Origin: Cryphonectria parasitica EP155
Lineage: Eukaryota; Ascomycota; Sordariomycetes; Diaporthales; Cryphonectriaceae
NCBI RefSeq assembly: GCF_011745365.1
Contig: NW_024468910.1
Span: forward strand, 1,516,068-1,580,067
Direction of reading: 5' to 3'
DNA length: 64,000 nt
Part shown: positions 12,950 to 23,512 of the stretch, in pieces
How the letters are laid out: every line of letters begins with the position of its first letter
Position numbering within the stretch: the stretch's first letter is position 1
Made by a program: the position numbers and the translations under genes
Notes under the pieces: model-generated
Databases searched by the model: none
What the model was told of the DNA's origin: nothing
The model's input: the letters and a program-made list of their open reading frames with translations, nothing else

Positions 12950-14075
12950 AATCAATAGAGTCTGATACTTGCTCCAAGAGAATGTTTTTGATTAGTTGAT
13001 TAGGTTTCTGTTGCTGAGCAATATTTATCTGGCATTCTTTCTGAACTGGTTGCTACTTGTTCTTCCGGGATTGATGGCAATTGCGTGTAATATATTCCTG
13101 CTTGTTGCAGTTATAGCAAGTGATACTGCTTCTCTTGCTATACTGCTTGTTAGTTGTATCGAGCTTCATGAAACTAGCGTGCGTAGTGCTGCTCTGGGCT
13201 GTACTGCTTTATTAACTGCTATTTTTGTATTGGAGTTTCTTGCTTATATTAGCTGGAAATCTCCAAGTCTAGCTTTCTTTCTTTTTAAACTTTTCTATCC
13301 ATTGTTCATATAGATAATTATTGATGCAGATTGCTTGATTGGAGAATATTACGAAGTTCTCTAGCTAATTCTGCTTAGAGATCTTATTCTTAATATTATT
13401 CTTGAATCCCTTGTAATAGTATTCTATGAGATTCTTATCTTCTTACAGAAGTTTTGCTGAAAGCTGTTTAAATCTAACTGTATAAGCAGAAGCTGATTTG
13501 GTCTGCTTAAGGTTCATGAGCTGCTGAGCTATAATGCATTCTTTATTAGAATTACTAAAAGTTTCTTTGAGAGCTTTTTTAAAGCTTTCAAAGGAATTGA
13601 ATATATTCTTGGTATTCTGAGTATGCATATCGGGATTGTTCTGATGCTCCAAATAGTTGCATAGAGAAGGTTTATATTAGATAAGAGCATTCTTTTCGAA
13701 GCGAGTTTCTGCAAGAATAATTTTCTCAGATTTCATAGTAAACTGAGTTGCATGATGCAAAAAGTATACTCTGCAGTAAATAAGGAATTCATGCAGCATC
13801 TTCTGATTGCTATTATACATAGCAGGCTTGTCTATTTTATATGCTTTCTTAGCACCACTGGTAACTGCAGAGGTGAACTGCGTTTGCTAAGCTTGCTGAG
13901 CTAGCTGAGTTTGCTGGTTGGCGATAGTAGCGCTCTGAGCCTGCTGTTGTTCGCGCAGGTTCTGGATACGCTGGGTGAGCTAATATACCTGGTTGATCAG
14001 TTCTTTCTGAGTAGGAGCGTGCGAGGATGAAGGGGTTTCTGGAGGAGCTATTGTGTTCCGTATTGCTCAAGGGAT
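12950..14075 (-). pseudogene. Element B gag
   Basis: Gag with a Gln-rich N-terminal coiled region and a capsid-like core. The best open part, 13443-13652, has the conserved NIFNSFESFKKALKETFSN stretch also seen in G. A zinc-knuckle region follows. Frame broken by stops. Confidence 0.7.
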
Positions 14076-14110
14076 AATACTAAACCGTTCTTGAACAAGA
14101 GTTGTTAAAA

Positions 14111-14549
14111 TATAATGAGCACTGCAGCAATCCGAAGATTTCTAAGTATACGAAGAGTTTATGCTAACAAGAGCGGTATTGGAATGTTAAGTTCTTGAAT
14201 ACAGAACCGTACAAGTCTTAATAAGCAATGCAAGTATTCACTGCCTTTGGAGCTATCAGAGTGAGAGAGTAATCTAATACTTAGATTGACAACTGAAGAG
14301 CTATCTGCTGAATCTATCTAATGGTAATGAACGTTTCCTTATATATTCAGCTCTTCAGTATAGCTTACCTTGGCTCACTACTGATTCAGATGATCCAGGC
14401 TCACTGGATCATCTAATGATTCAATGATTCATCCCTGTTGTAATCCTAACCTTGAGTTGTATTGCTTAGTCAGAACGTTGGGTTCTTAACACCTGATCCT
14501 TGTTACTCGTGACCTGTTTTGTGACCTGCATGTTGGATGAGTTATAACA
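14111..14549 (-). repeat. 5' LTR of element B (family 1)
   Basis: 439 bp, same length as 7154-7592. TSD tttca follows at 14550-14554. The region just downstream in element sense reads ttttaacaactcttgttc, the usual post-LTR sequence of this family; no TGG-type primer-binding site is present. Confidence 0.9.
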
Positions 14550-14554
14550 TTTCA

Positions 14555-15073
14555 AAAGAATTGAATATATTCTTAATACTCTGAATATGCATATCGGAAT
14601 TGTTCTAATGCTTCAAATGGTTGCACAGAGAAGGCTTGTATTAGATAAGAGCATTCTTTTCGAAACAAGTCTCTGCAAGAATAACTTTCTCAGATTTCAT
14701 AGTAAACTGAGTTGCATAATATAAAAAGTATGCTCTGCAGTAAGTAAGGAACTTATATAGTATCTTTTAGTTACTATTGTATATAGCAGGCTTATTCATC
14801 TTGTATGCTTTTCCAGCACTACTAGTGATTGCAGAAGTGAACTGCGCCTGCTGAGCCTGTTGGGCTAGCTGAGCTTATTAGTTAGCAATAGTAGCGCTTT
14901 GAGCCTGCTATTGATTGCGCAGGTCCTGGATATGCTAGATAAGCTGATATACCTGGTTAACTAGTTCTTCCTGAGTAGGGGCGCGCGAGGACGAAGGAGT
15001 TCCTTGAGAAGCTATTGTATTCCGTATTGCTCAAGGGTAATACTGAACTGTTCTTGAACAAGAGTTATCAAAA
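14555..15073 (-). pseudogene. Element A gag, 5' part
   Basis: Continues the gag split by element B; the join across tttca restores collinearity with G. It includes the Gln-rich N-terminal region near 14830-14990. Confidence 0.65.
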
Positions 15074-15518
15074 TGTAATAAGCACTGCAGCAATTCGAAG
15101 ATTCCCAAGTATACGAAGAGTTTATGCTAATAAGAGCAATATCAAAGTATCAAGTTCTTGAATACGGAACCATACAAGTCTTAATAAGCGATGCAAGTGT
15201 TCACTGCCTTTGGAGCTATCAGAGTAAGAGAGTAATCTAATACTTAGATTAACAACTGAAGAGCTATATACTGAATCTATCCGATGGTAACGATTGCGTG
15301 ATTATATATCCGGCTCTTCAGTATGGCTCACCTTGGCTCACTACTGATCCAGGTGATTCAGGCTCACTGGATCATCTAATGATCCAGTGATCCATCCCTG
15401 CTGTAACCCTAACCCTGGGTTATGTAATCAATGCTTTGTTAGAACGTTGGATTCTTGACACCTGGTTCTTGTTACTCGTGATCTGTTTCGTGACCTGCAT
15501 GTTGGATGGGTTATAACA
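15074..15518 (-). repeat. 5' LTR of element A (family 1)
   Basis: 445 bp, matching 74-518. Followed by the TSD gaaaa (15519-15523). Contains the string taaccctaaccctgggtta, which is LTR sequence and not telomeric repeat. Confidence 0.9.
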
Positions 15519-17637
15519 GAAAAGTTATTTTTATATACAAAAAGTTGATTATCTCGGATTCATAATCGAGCTAGAATATATTAAGCTACAGAAAAATAAG
15601 ATAAAAGCTATTAGAAATTAATTAATTCCTAAGAATATTAGAGATATTAGATCTTTCTTTGAATATATTAACTTTTACAAGCAGTTTATTAAGAACTATA
15701 GCTAAATCGCATATTCTCTTACAAATCTTATTAAAAAGAAGCAGCTTTTTAAATAAATCTCTAAAATATAGAAAGCTTTTAATGAAATTATTAAATATAT
15801 TATCTTAGAGCTAATTCTATATAAAGCAGACTTTTATAAATCATTTGAAATTGAAACTGATATATTAGAATATATACTTGGAGAATAACTTAGTTAATAA
15901 AATAACTAAAAATATCTAAGAATTATAAGCAATTTTTTGAGAAAGTTGAATAGCTTAGAAGTTAATTATAGAATTCCAGATTAGAAACTTATAGCAATAA
16001 TAAAAGCTTTCAAAGAATAGCAATATTATCTTATTAATATATAATATTTGATTATAGTTTATTTAGATTATAAGAATCTGATTATATTTATAATAATTAA
16101 GATTTTGAATAAGCAATAAATCAGATAAGCAGAATTTCTCTTATAATTCGATTTCAGAATTGTATACTACAAAAGCTTAGAAAATAAATAAGCAGATACT
16201 TTCAGCAGAAGATCAGATTATTAAGATGCAAATTCCTTAGATATATAAAATATCTTTATTCAAAATAAATTAGAAAATCTTATTAATGTATATAAGAAGC
16301 TGAATGCTATCTTCAGAATTGAATTTTCAGAAAAGAATCTAGAATTAATAATTTCAAATGAATAAGATAGCTATATTAGAAATATATATAGTATATTAGT
16401 ATATGAATATTAAGAAGTTAGAGCAACTTATAAATATATTAAAAGATATTGAAATCTGCTAGATTTTAAGAAAAGAATTGAAAATCTTTTATAATAATAT
16501 AATAGCTGCAAGAAAAATAAAGTAGAAAGATATAAGCTTTATAAATTATTATATTTCTTACTAATACTTATAATTATATAGCAATTTATCAATTTAAATT
16601 TTATTATTAAACTATTTTTCTTATAAGAATTTTTAATTAAAATATAATATAATAGCATTCTAATAATAGTTTGCAAACTGAGTAAGTATGCTTACTTTCT
16701 TTCTTATAAGAAAAGCAATATAGCAGAAGAACTTATATATATATTTCTTAGAATAATTATTGCTAATTATAGCATGCTAAAAGAAATAATCTCTAATAGA
16801 AATAGAAAGTTTAATTCAAAATTCTAAACTTTACTTATAAAACAGCTTGAAATATATTATAGAATATTTATAGCATTTCATCTGCAAATAGATAAATAAA
16901 TAGAAAGAATAAATCAGATTATTAAATAATATCTTTAATATTATATTAATCAGAAATAGAATAATTGAATTAACTTATTATTTCTTGCATAATTCGCTTA
17001 TAATAGCGCAGATATAAGTATAATAAAGAAATCATTATTCTTTATACTCTATAAATATAATTCAATAGCTTATTATAAAGCATTATTAAAAGCAGATATA
17101 GACTCTATAAACAAAAAAGTTAAAAAGATTAAGAAAATTTAGAAAAAACTTTAATTAGAACTATAATTTATTTAGAAATAAATAATATAATATACAAACT
17201 CCAAAAGAATTAAGAAATTAATTCTATAGAAAAGAGATAAAGCTTATTTACTTCAGAAAAATATTAAAATAATTAAGCTTAATAACAAACTTGATTATAA
17301 GAAATTAGAAATATTCAAAATCTTGCAATAAATTTTCTTAATAAATTATAAATTAATACTATCTTATAGAATAAGAATATATCCAATATTTTATATCTTA
17401 TTGCTAGAATTAGCAGTATAGAAGATATTAATAAATAATATAGTAAAAATGGAAAATAATAAATTAGAATATAAGATTGAAAAGATTCTCAAGCATAGAA
17501 GTATAAATAATATATAAGAATATTTTATTAAATGGAAAGATTATTTAGCAAGCAAGAATTTATAAGAATTATAGAAAAATATTGAAAATGCTTAGAAAAA
17601 GATAGCTGAATATTGAAAGAAGAAAATCAGTATCTAA
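15519..17637 (+). pseudogene. Element C pol remnant (RT end, RNase H, integrase, chromodomain)
   Basis: Collinear with the pol of element G from the last third of RT to the chromodomain. The integrase stretch around 16630-16830 and the chromodomain-like stretch around 17450-17550 are recognisable only by alignment with G. Dozens of in-frame TAA/TAG codons stand where G or B has CAA/CAG, so no protein can be made. The final stop (17635-17637) overlaps the stop of the antisense ORF. Confidence 0.7.
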
Positions 17638-18251
17638 AATAATTGCTCTGCTTCAAACTAAGATTTAGAAGCTTCAGAAGCTTTACTCTTTAGAAAATCA
17701 GACTAATTTACTATATTATTTCTCATATTTACAGAATTTCAATTAAATCCTTCAAAAGAAGAATTCTTAGCTGCTACAGCTAACTTCTCAGATATAGCTT
17801 CTCATATAATAAGAGCAGCATAGCGCTGCTTCTTCTTAATCTTCTTATACTCTAGCTTCTTTATGCTAGAAAAGCTTCAGTAAATAGCTCTTATTATCTT
17901 CTCATATTATATCTACTTCTGTTATCAAAGGCGGAGAAGCTTAGCATTTAAAACAATAGCTTTCTTCTCAATAGCTTTCATTTCAGCTTTCAGATATTGA
18001 TATTGAATGCTTATCCAATGATGTTCTGCTATATTCAGCCTCTGAATATTGCATTAGAAGCAGCTCAGGCAAATATACTTAGTATAACAGAAGAAATTCT
18101 TAATAGAAACTTAACAAGACTGAATACTATAACTCTTACAGAAAGAATAGGAAAATATAATAATAGCATTTTTAAGAATTAAGAAAAGAAGAGAATTCTT
18201 TTGTTTAGTTTTCTTAGTACGAGAACAAGATTTGTTAATTCTATTCAATAT
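17634..18251 (-). pseudogene. Antisense zinc-cluster-like ORF of element C (degraded copy)
   Basis: Reading frame of 206 codons on the strand opposite to pol, from an ATA (equivalent of the ATG in B and G) near the 3' LTR to a stop overlapping the pol stop. It has many in-frame stops, but the six positions of the array CX2CX7CX9CX2CX7C are still Cys or Tyr. The copy is dead; its value is in showing conserved length and spacing. See the G copy for the full description. Confidence 0.65.
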
Positions 18252-18342
18252 CTCAATTAGGAAAGCAAAATCATATACAGAAGAGCTTGCTAGAATACTT
18301 ATAAAAGATTATTAGAAATAATAATTAATAGAAGGAAGATAA

Positions 18343-18784
18343 TATTATAATCTATCTAATATATAGATTATAAGCAAATAAGAATCAGATATTAAGAACT
18401 CAACTGCATTAACTAAGCACTGATTATATAATTCAGAATTAGAATTAAAAATATAACTAATCAGAATAAATAGCTTTGAATATATGCTATTCAGAGCTAG
18501 CAGAATAACTTGAATATATTGCTATTCAATATATCTCTACTAAAGAGTAGAATATATAAGAATATATTCATTACTACTAGATAGATTATCAGAATATAGC
18601 TCTTCAGTTATCAATCTAAGTATTCATTTATTATATACTTGAATAGCTCTAAAGACGAATGATCAGCACTTGTACGGATTACAGTTATATTCCATATTCA
18701 GTGAATTCTACTTTAATACCGCTCTTGTTAGCATAAACCCTTTGTATACTTCAGATCTTCGGATATTGCAGTGCATTCATTACA
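18343..18784 (+). repeat. 3' LTR of element C (LTR family 1)
   Basis: 442 bp. In pol sense, family-1 LTRs start TGTTATRACCC and end CTGCAGTGCTCATTACA; here the start is mutated to tattataatc. Base composition changes abruptly at 18785, where the GC-richer island begins. Confidence 0.8.
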
Positions 18785-19106
18785 CTCAGTCCCTAGGATG
18801 TGCCTTCAGGGGCGTCCTGCGGCTCCAGCTGCTAATTATTGTTTAAACAGGGAAGCTCAGCTCCTACTCCACTACACTACTACTATTAGTAGCAGACTGA
18901 AGCCCTGCTATATCTAAATATAGATTTGCAAGCGCACAATCCCTTTACACATTCTGGCTTCAAGCTTTCGAAAGCTTGAAAAGACCAATTATATAAGTCA
19001 TACTCCCCCCCGCGAACCAGACTCGGCCTTAGCCTTCAGGTTCTACCCCATATTAGTCCTTCAGCAATTACTCTCAACTCTCAGTACTTATTCTCCAATA
19101 CAGAAA
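18785..19106. other. Unassigned stretch at island edge
   Basis: First non-transposon sequence after element C. GC content rises at once. I see no ORF, RNA gene or repeat here. ctcag directly after the LTR would be the right-hand target duplication of element C, but its partner is outside the window. Confidence 0.4.
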
Positions 19107-19541
19107 ATGCATTTTTGTCATAATATACGCAACAAACGCGATCTTGAGATCTTGGGAAAAGCGCAGCTTTTGGCTGCCAGATATCAAGGTCCTGCCGACG
19201 TAATAGTTGCGAGACCCCAAAAGAACACTCCAACAGAGTCAAATAGTTTCTTGATAATCAGAATCGAAAACAAACGCAACCCATGTAATCTCGATACCAT
19301 GGACAGAGGCTTAGGCTCACCAAGTGGAATTAATGCGATATCTCCAGCCGATACAACTGAGTTATGCTCATTTGGACATGGTTGGGCTCAGGTATCAGTT
19401 AAGGATTATACTGGGACTACAGCTTGTGAGGCAGGAGTAGCAGATCGCTCTAGAGAGTCAGGTTTTCAGCCACTTAACGCAAAAACTCTGGAAAGTCTGC
19501 TTCAGGACATAGAGCAGAGTGGGTCTCGGGTCCTCACGTAA
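19107..19541 (+). CDS. Hypothetical ORF, 3' end replaced by LTR remnant
   Basis: 144 codons from an ATG. I do not recognise the product and see no signal peptide or membrane segment. The last ten codons lie inside the family-2 LTR fragment that begins at about 19512, so the original C-terminus has been lost and the present stop is supplied by the LTR. Likely a truncated or dead gene; it could also be a chance ORF. Confidence 0.35.
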   Translation: MHFCHNIRNKRDLEILGKAQLLAARYQGPADVIVARPQKNTPTESNSFLIIRIENKRNPCNLDTMDRGLGSPSGINAISPADTTELCSFGHGWAQVSVKDYTGTTACEAGVADRSRESGFQPLNAKTLESLLQDIEQSGSRVLT

Positions 19542-19792
19542 CCGTAAGGATACCACCCCCTTTCGATTTTTTTTTCTTTTCGGACAGATAGCAACAATAG
19601 GACATCCTTCCCTTCTTTTCTCAATTTTGAGCCACCTGGACAGGTCTAAGGCAGATCTTTCACCCTGCTCTTGTGCCCGTGTGGCCTTTGTTTCCTGTCG
19701 TTGTTTATCCAGGCACGCTTGGGTTGCACGAGCCTTGGCTCATTGCTTGGTCGTTCGTTCTTTCTGTGCGACGGCGCGCTAGTTCTGGTTTA
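19512..19792 (+). repeat. 5'-truncated family-2 LTR
   Basis: Matches the E-family LTR from about 35 bp inside its 5' end (gtgggtctcgggtcctca...) to the terminal ctagttctggttta. It is less AT-shifted than the copies in the retrotransposon blocks. It is followed by a-TGGCTTGCC, the position where E-family elements carry a TGG primer-binding site. No target duplication is visible because the left end is missing. Confidence 0.75.
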
Positions 19793-19844
19793 ATGGCTTG
19801 CCTAGAGGGGTGCCTGAATTAGGCAACTTTCAACATGGTGGTTT

Positions 19845-20546
19845 TCAGAATGGCCAGCAAGGCCTAGCTGAGTGGCTGGGGCGGCCTGAATAGCACAAGG
19901 TCGCTGTTACAAGGCTAGGTAAAAATTGGAAGTAAAAGCGCTGGAAACCTACAGTCTTGGGCGCCTCAGAAGGGAGCGAAGGGCCGACCTCATCATCCAA
20001 GTCGTCATCATCGATAAACGGGCTTGAAAACCCCCTAGAACCAGCACCAGAGCGCTGGGAAGAGCCAATACCGACTGAATCGGCAGCACCATCAACCAAG
20101 GGGCGAAAGACCAGAGCATCAGCACAAGCAGCAGACGAGTCGACCGGAGCTCGAGGACTTGAAGTAGGAAAGCCAGACCGCCGTCACTAAAAGCCAAAAC
20201 AATTAGATCAGCCCAAATCACTCCCCAGGACAGCTCCTTCCATGCTTACATCAGGAAGGGGGTGCCGGCCAGCGGCTTGAACTGAGACAGGCTGAACAGG
20301 GCTCGTGTTCTCTTCTACGGCCACCGAGGGACCACCATGCGACTCACACACGCTGTCTGGCGCGCTGGGCTTTACACCCAAGGGAGTCTCGTCACTCTCC
20401 ACATCAGGGAGAGGTTCAGGAAAGGCCACATTGATCTCGCCCTCGGCGGGGCTGTTGCCATCGAAATCGGCCATGCTGAGCTCGCTGGGAGGGGAGGAAA
20501 GTTCAGACTCCGCTGATGAGACATCTGGAGCGACTGGAACAGCCAT
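19845..20546 (-). pseudogene. Decayed Ser/acid-rich gene of unknown function, probable two exons
   Basis: An ORF starting at 20546 encodes a Ser/Pro/Glu-rich, probably disordered N-terminus. A good donor GTAAGC near 20248 and a TTTTAG acceptor near 20187 define a 63-bp intron with a CTAAT branch-like site. The downstream frame continues the same composition (a run FIDDDDLDDEVG). With that splice the first codon of exon 2 is TGA, which could be a mutated CGA, so I call it a pseudogene; another splice pattern cannot be excluded. Family not recognised. Confidence 0.35.
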
Positions 20547-20856
20547 ATTGACGCGCGGAGGCTACTAAAGAGCCGTGAAGCCGATGAAAAAAGAGCTGGT
20601 TGTAAAGGAAAGGAACTCGAAAGAGGCAAGGCAGCTGAAAAGCGCGCCGATGCAAGCTTAAACGCGACTGTGGGGACCCCGCAAAAGACCCACTTTTCCT
20701 TGCACATCTGACTAATCAGATGGGGGGTGTGTGAAAAATGGGGCATTTCTAACCCTAACCCTCTCTTTTGGTTCATTTATAAACCGTCTGAGAGCGTGGT
20801 ATGGTCACTTAGAAGATCTTCCTTTTGTTTAGATAGATTCAATCTCAACGCTCTTT
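20547..20856. promoter_or_regulatory. Intergenic region between divergent ORFs
   Basis: 310 bp between the starts of the minus-strand ORF (20546) and the plus-strand gene (20857). It contains a TATA-like tttataaa at 20776-20783, 74 bp upstream of the plus-strand ATG, and a short taaccctaaccct string at 20751-20763. No further structure seen. Confidence 0.35.
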
Positions 20857-21627
20857 ATGCCACTTCCACGTGCTCAGTCCGCCAGTTTCTCATTAGTTTG
20901 TAACATTAACAACGCTCACACCGAGGCTGACGTGATACTTGCAAGCCAATCTCTGCTGAAGAAAGATTATCCGCAAGGTTATAAATATGCATGTAATCGG
21001 CGATTCACAGGCTATCCATCGGATCTTGGGTTCAACAATGGCCTGTCTGCGCCGCAGCCTGATTATGTCCAGGGTCTTACACAAGGTGCATTCAGTCCAT
21101 TCCCGGTTGATAAGCAGCTGAGCGGAGGTATTCTCTACAAGAACGAGTATAACCCTATAGCCCTACCACATCTAGCTGGCGAGTGGAAAGGCCCTCTCAG
21201 ATCAAAAGGAGCCACGCTGCAGAGCGCCTATGATGGAGCCTCTCTTGTCTATGCGAGGAACCAGGCCCTCTTATATCTCGGAACGCCTGATCCCTCTGGG
21301 CACGCTCAAGTTACAACATTTACTACGGACAGCACAGTCCTCAACCAGTTTGCACACTACGCTAGGCCATCCTCCATAGATAGCACGCCTAAGTACCACC
21401 AGTACCCCATCAAGTCGACACTCCTTACAGACTCTTACCAGGGCTTCAAGGATGGCTAAAAGGGGCTCCGGAATGCACAGGATTACGCCAGGGAGCAGTC
21501 TTACCAGCTGAGAGACCAGCTGAGGGATCACTGGAGGGAGCAGCAGCGCCGGCCGGCCGCCGAGGCCGAGGGAGAAGACGAAGCTGAGGGAGAAGACGAG
21601 GCTGAGGGTGGAGACGAGACTGTGTGA
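20857..21627 (+). pseudogene. PD-(D/E)XK-like accessory gene with internal stop
   Basis: The frame reads 200 codons to a TAA at 21457-21459, then continues open in the same frame for 55 more codons to TGA at 21625, ending in a charged tail with an AEGEDE-type tandem repeat. Composition and frame are continuous, so the TAA is probably a nonsense mutation (CAA to TAA is the RIP-type change). The sequence resembles the C-terminal half of a large, mostly uncharacterised family of fungal proteins (recalled, not searched). E109-W-K111 and Q136-A-L-L-Y140 fit the ExK and QxxxY motifs of PD-(D/E)XK nucleases; a matching upstream Asp is not obvious. The N-terminal half usual for the family is absent; an in-frame stop lies just upstream. 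Confidence 0.6.
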
Positions 21628-22159
21628 CGGTCACGAGGCTGAGAACAGAGGCGATAATACCCAGTGCCGGTCCCGGGGCTGTGGGGACTGCTGCTGCTGC
21701 TGCATGAGTCAGGTGGTGGCTGTTGGGGAATTTCCTTTGTAGGGTCCGGCGCATATAGAATGTACATGTACTGCTTTTTTCTTTGTATTGTCAGATGCAT
21801 ATAGAATATACATCAACTACCCCGCTGAACAGAACAGATGCCCCTGCGCCGGAGAGGTGAGAGAGGTGAGAGAGGTGAGAGAAGCCGGCCGCGAGGGAAG
21901 ATGGAATCTGTGAGGGAGGACGAGGCTGAACTGGGCAAGGAGTCGGCGTGATGGCGACGAGATCAGGCCGGGCCGGCATCATAGTCGTCTCCAGCTGCAG
22001 TCCGAAAGAGACGCCGGCCTCCCACGCCGCCTCTCGGCACGCCGGCACGTCTTGGTCTCGCCGCGGCGGGTGGGCGAGAGGTCGAGAGCAGCTCCAACGA
22101 GCGCCTGAAAACGTGAAGGCCGAGATCATACTTGCTGATAACGCTTGGAACGGGTTGCT
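21628..22159. repeat. Non-coding stretch with short repeats
   Basis: Contains two copies of gcatatagaatRtacat (about 21750 and 21797), a triple gagaggtga (about 21854-21885) and a CTG triplet run near 21691. The part at 21900-21960 echoes the charged tail coding sequence of the preceding gene. No convincing gene. Confidence 0.4.
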
Positions 22160-22668
22160 CAAGTCCATACATGATCCTGTCGCATCGCCGCATCCCCTCA
22201 AGACGGTATCGCAGCTAACATTGACAAAGGATACTTCGACGAATCTCTCAGCTCCAAAGACATGCGCAGATCTCCTCGCCTTTATTCACGAAGAATAATG
22301 AAGGCACTACCCAAGGTGAGCTGATCATTATCTAATACTGCATGTATTGTAGGAACAAGCTGACCTTGGTATAGATAGCCAGACTGCGCAAGATCTGGAG
22401 TTGAAGTAATATATAAAGCTCATTGAGGCCCAAAGGACTAGGAGAAGTTATGCGTACAGATCATTCTCGTCAGAATATCAAGGCCTGAAACGCAGAGATA
22501 CGCATGGGCCGATGGAGTATAAGAATTTGCTTTATGGCCTAAGACAAAAAGGTCGTGATTTCGGCCAGAAGTCATGAGATGGACCTTGTTGCCATGAAGT
22601 GCCAGATCATCCTCAAGTCCGAGGAGCATAAGATGATCGTCCAAGCGGCAGAAGCTCAGATCAATTGA
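22160..22668 (+). pseudogene. Degenerate hypothetical gene
   Basis: A chain of reading frames with coding-like composition: an open stretch ending ALPK at 22315, a short putative intron (GTGAGC 22316 to TGTAG 22352, 37 bp), then a Gln/Lys/Arg-rich helical stretch. It is broken by a TAA at about 22407 and a frame change near 22575, after which the frame is open to TGA at 22668. I do not recognise the family. The combination of stop and frameshift suggests a relic. Confidence 0.35.
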
Positions 22669-22817
22669 ACTACAACATGCCTGCTTGCGTCCGAACCAGC
22701 TTCCTGTTGATCTGGATTGCTTCCATGTGACGGAAAGCTGCTACGCTGAAGAGAACCTCAGGCTTCGGCCTTGCCAGACGGCGCCGATACACCCAGCCCT
22801 TCCGGGATGATGACCAT

Positions 22818-23335
22818 CCTGCTAAAACCCCACGGAGCACATCAACCAGACTGCGCCGCTGCACCCAGCCCTGCCAGAATAACGACCATGCCTGCTGAAC
22901 CCCCACAGAGCACATCAACCAGACTACGCCGCTGCACCCAGCCCTGCCAGGATAACGACCATGCCTGCTGAACCCCCACAGAGCACATCAACCAGACTGC
23001 GCCGCTGCACCCAGCCCTGCCAGAATAACGACCATGCCTGCTGAACCCCCACAGAGCACATCAACCAGACTACGCCGCTGCACCCAGCCCTGCCAGGATA
23101 ACGACCATGCCTGCTGAACCCCCACAGAGCACATCAACCAGACTGCGCCGCTGCACCCAGCCCTGCCAGAATAACGACCATGCCTGCTGAACCCCCACAG
23201 AGCACATCAACCAGACTACGCCGCTGCACCCAGCCCTGCCAGGATAACGACCATGCCTGCTTGTCAAAACCCCACAGAGCACATCAACCAGACTGCGCCG
23301 CTGCACCCAGCCCTGCCAGGATAACGACCATGCCT
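22818..23335. repeat. 73-bp minisatellite with 146-bp dimeric order
   Basis: Seven units. The marker cctgctgaa recurs at 22891, 22964, 23037, 23110 and 23183, exactly 73 bp apart. Units alternate between type A (gactgcgcc, agaataacg) and type B (gactacgcc, aggataacg), giving ABABAB and then a hybrid last unit. A degenerate extra unit precedes the array from about 22773. 73 is not a multiple of 3, so any ORF through it shifts frame each unit; protein coding is unlikely. Confidence 0.93.
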
Positions 23336-23403
23336 GAAAGAATGCTCGGGGCTGTGGTGATGATGCTCTAGGACTGCCCACTAGCAGGAGATACTTACCC
23401 TCT

Positions 23404-23407
<4 letters not shown>

Positions 23408-23434
<27 letters not shown>
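23408..23434. repeat. (CT)n microsatellite
   Basis: About thirteen CT units, 79 bp past the 3' end of the 467-aa gene. Confidence 0.9.
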
Positions 23435-23512
23435 CACATGTCCACAAGTCCTGGGTCGCTGCTGGGTGTTCTCCAGGCTCCGCCCTTGTCAGGCTGCCCG
23501 CTGGCGCGCTCT

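Larger units (their letters stand above)
7154..14549 (-). mobile_element. Element B: complete chromovirus inserted into gag of A
   Basis: 7396 bp, LTRs 439 bp each, target duplication tttca at 7149-7153 and 14550-14554. Complete order on the minus strand: 5' LTR, gag, protease, RT, RNase H, integrase, chromodomain, antisense ORF (plus strand), 3' LTR. Being the innermost element it is the youngest of the left nest, and it is visibly less AT-shifted than A or C. The differences I noted between its two LTRs are all transitions, consistent with RIP. Confidence 0.93.
74..15518 (-). mobile_element. Element A: Ty3/gypsy chromovirus inserted into C
   Basis: Bounded by LTRs 74-518 and 15074-15518, both 445 bp and in the same orientation, with the target duplication gaaaa on each side. 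The order on the minus strand is 5' LTR, gag (15073-14555, then 7153 down to about 6487), protease, RT, RNase H, integrase, chromodomain, 3' LTR. It contains the complete element B and two solo LTRs of family 2. All reading frames are broken by transitions. Confidence 0.92.
1..18784 (+). mobile_element. Element C: Ty3/gypsy chromovirus, 5' end outside window, interrupted by element A
   Basis: Outermost element of the left nest. Bases 1-68 resemble the end of an RT domain (compare element G near 50340-50380). The same RT resumes at 15519 after element A, and the two halves join across the 5-bp duplication gaaaa (69-73 and 15519-15523). RNase H, integrase and a chromodomain follow in degraded form, then the 3' LTR. 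It is the most decayed chromovirus here: almost every Gln codon in the pol frame is TAA or TAG. The 5' LTR, gag and protease would lie left of the window. Confidence 0.85.

Noticed and set aside
15400..15425. taaccctaaccct strings (also near 20751, 28160, 29235, 46340) as telomere repeats.
   Set aside because: They are one to two units long; those at 15400, 28160, 29235 and 46340 lie at the same place in family-1 LTRs, and the one at 20751 is isolated. No terminal array exists here.
22818..23335. CRISPR-like regular repeats.
   Set aside because: Units are contiguous 73-bp repeats without unique spacers, in a eukaryotic sequence.
22771..23381. Several ORFs on both strands across the minisatellite.
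   Set aside because: Open only because of the repeat; the 73-bp period shifts frame each unit.
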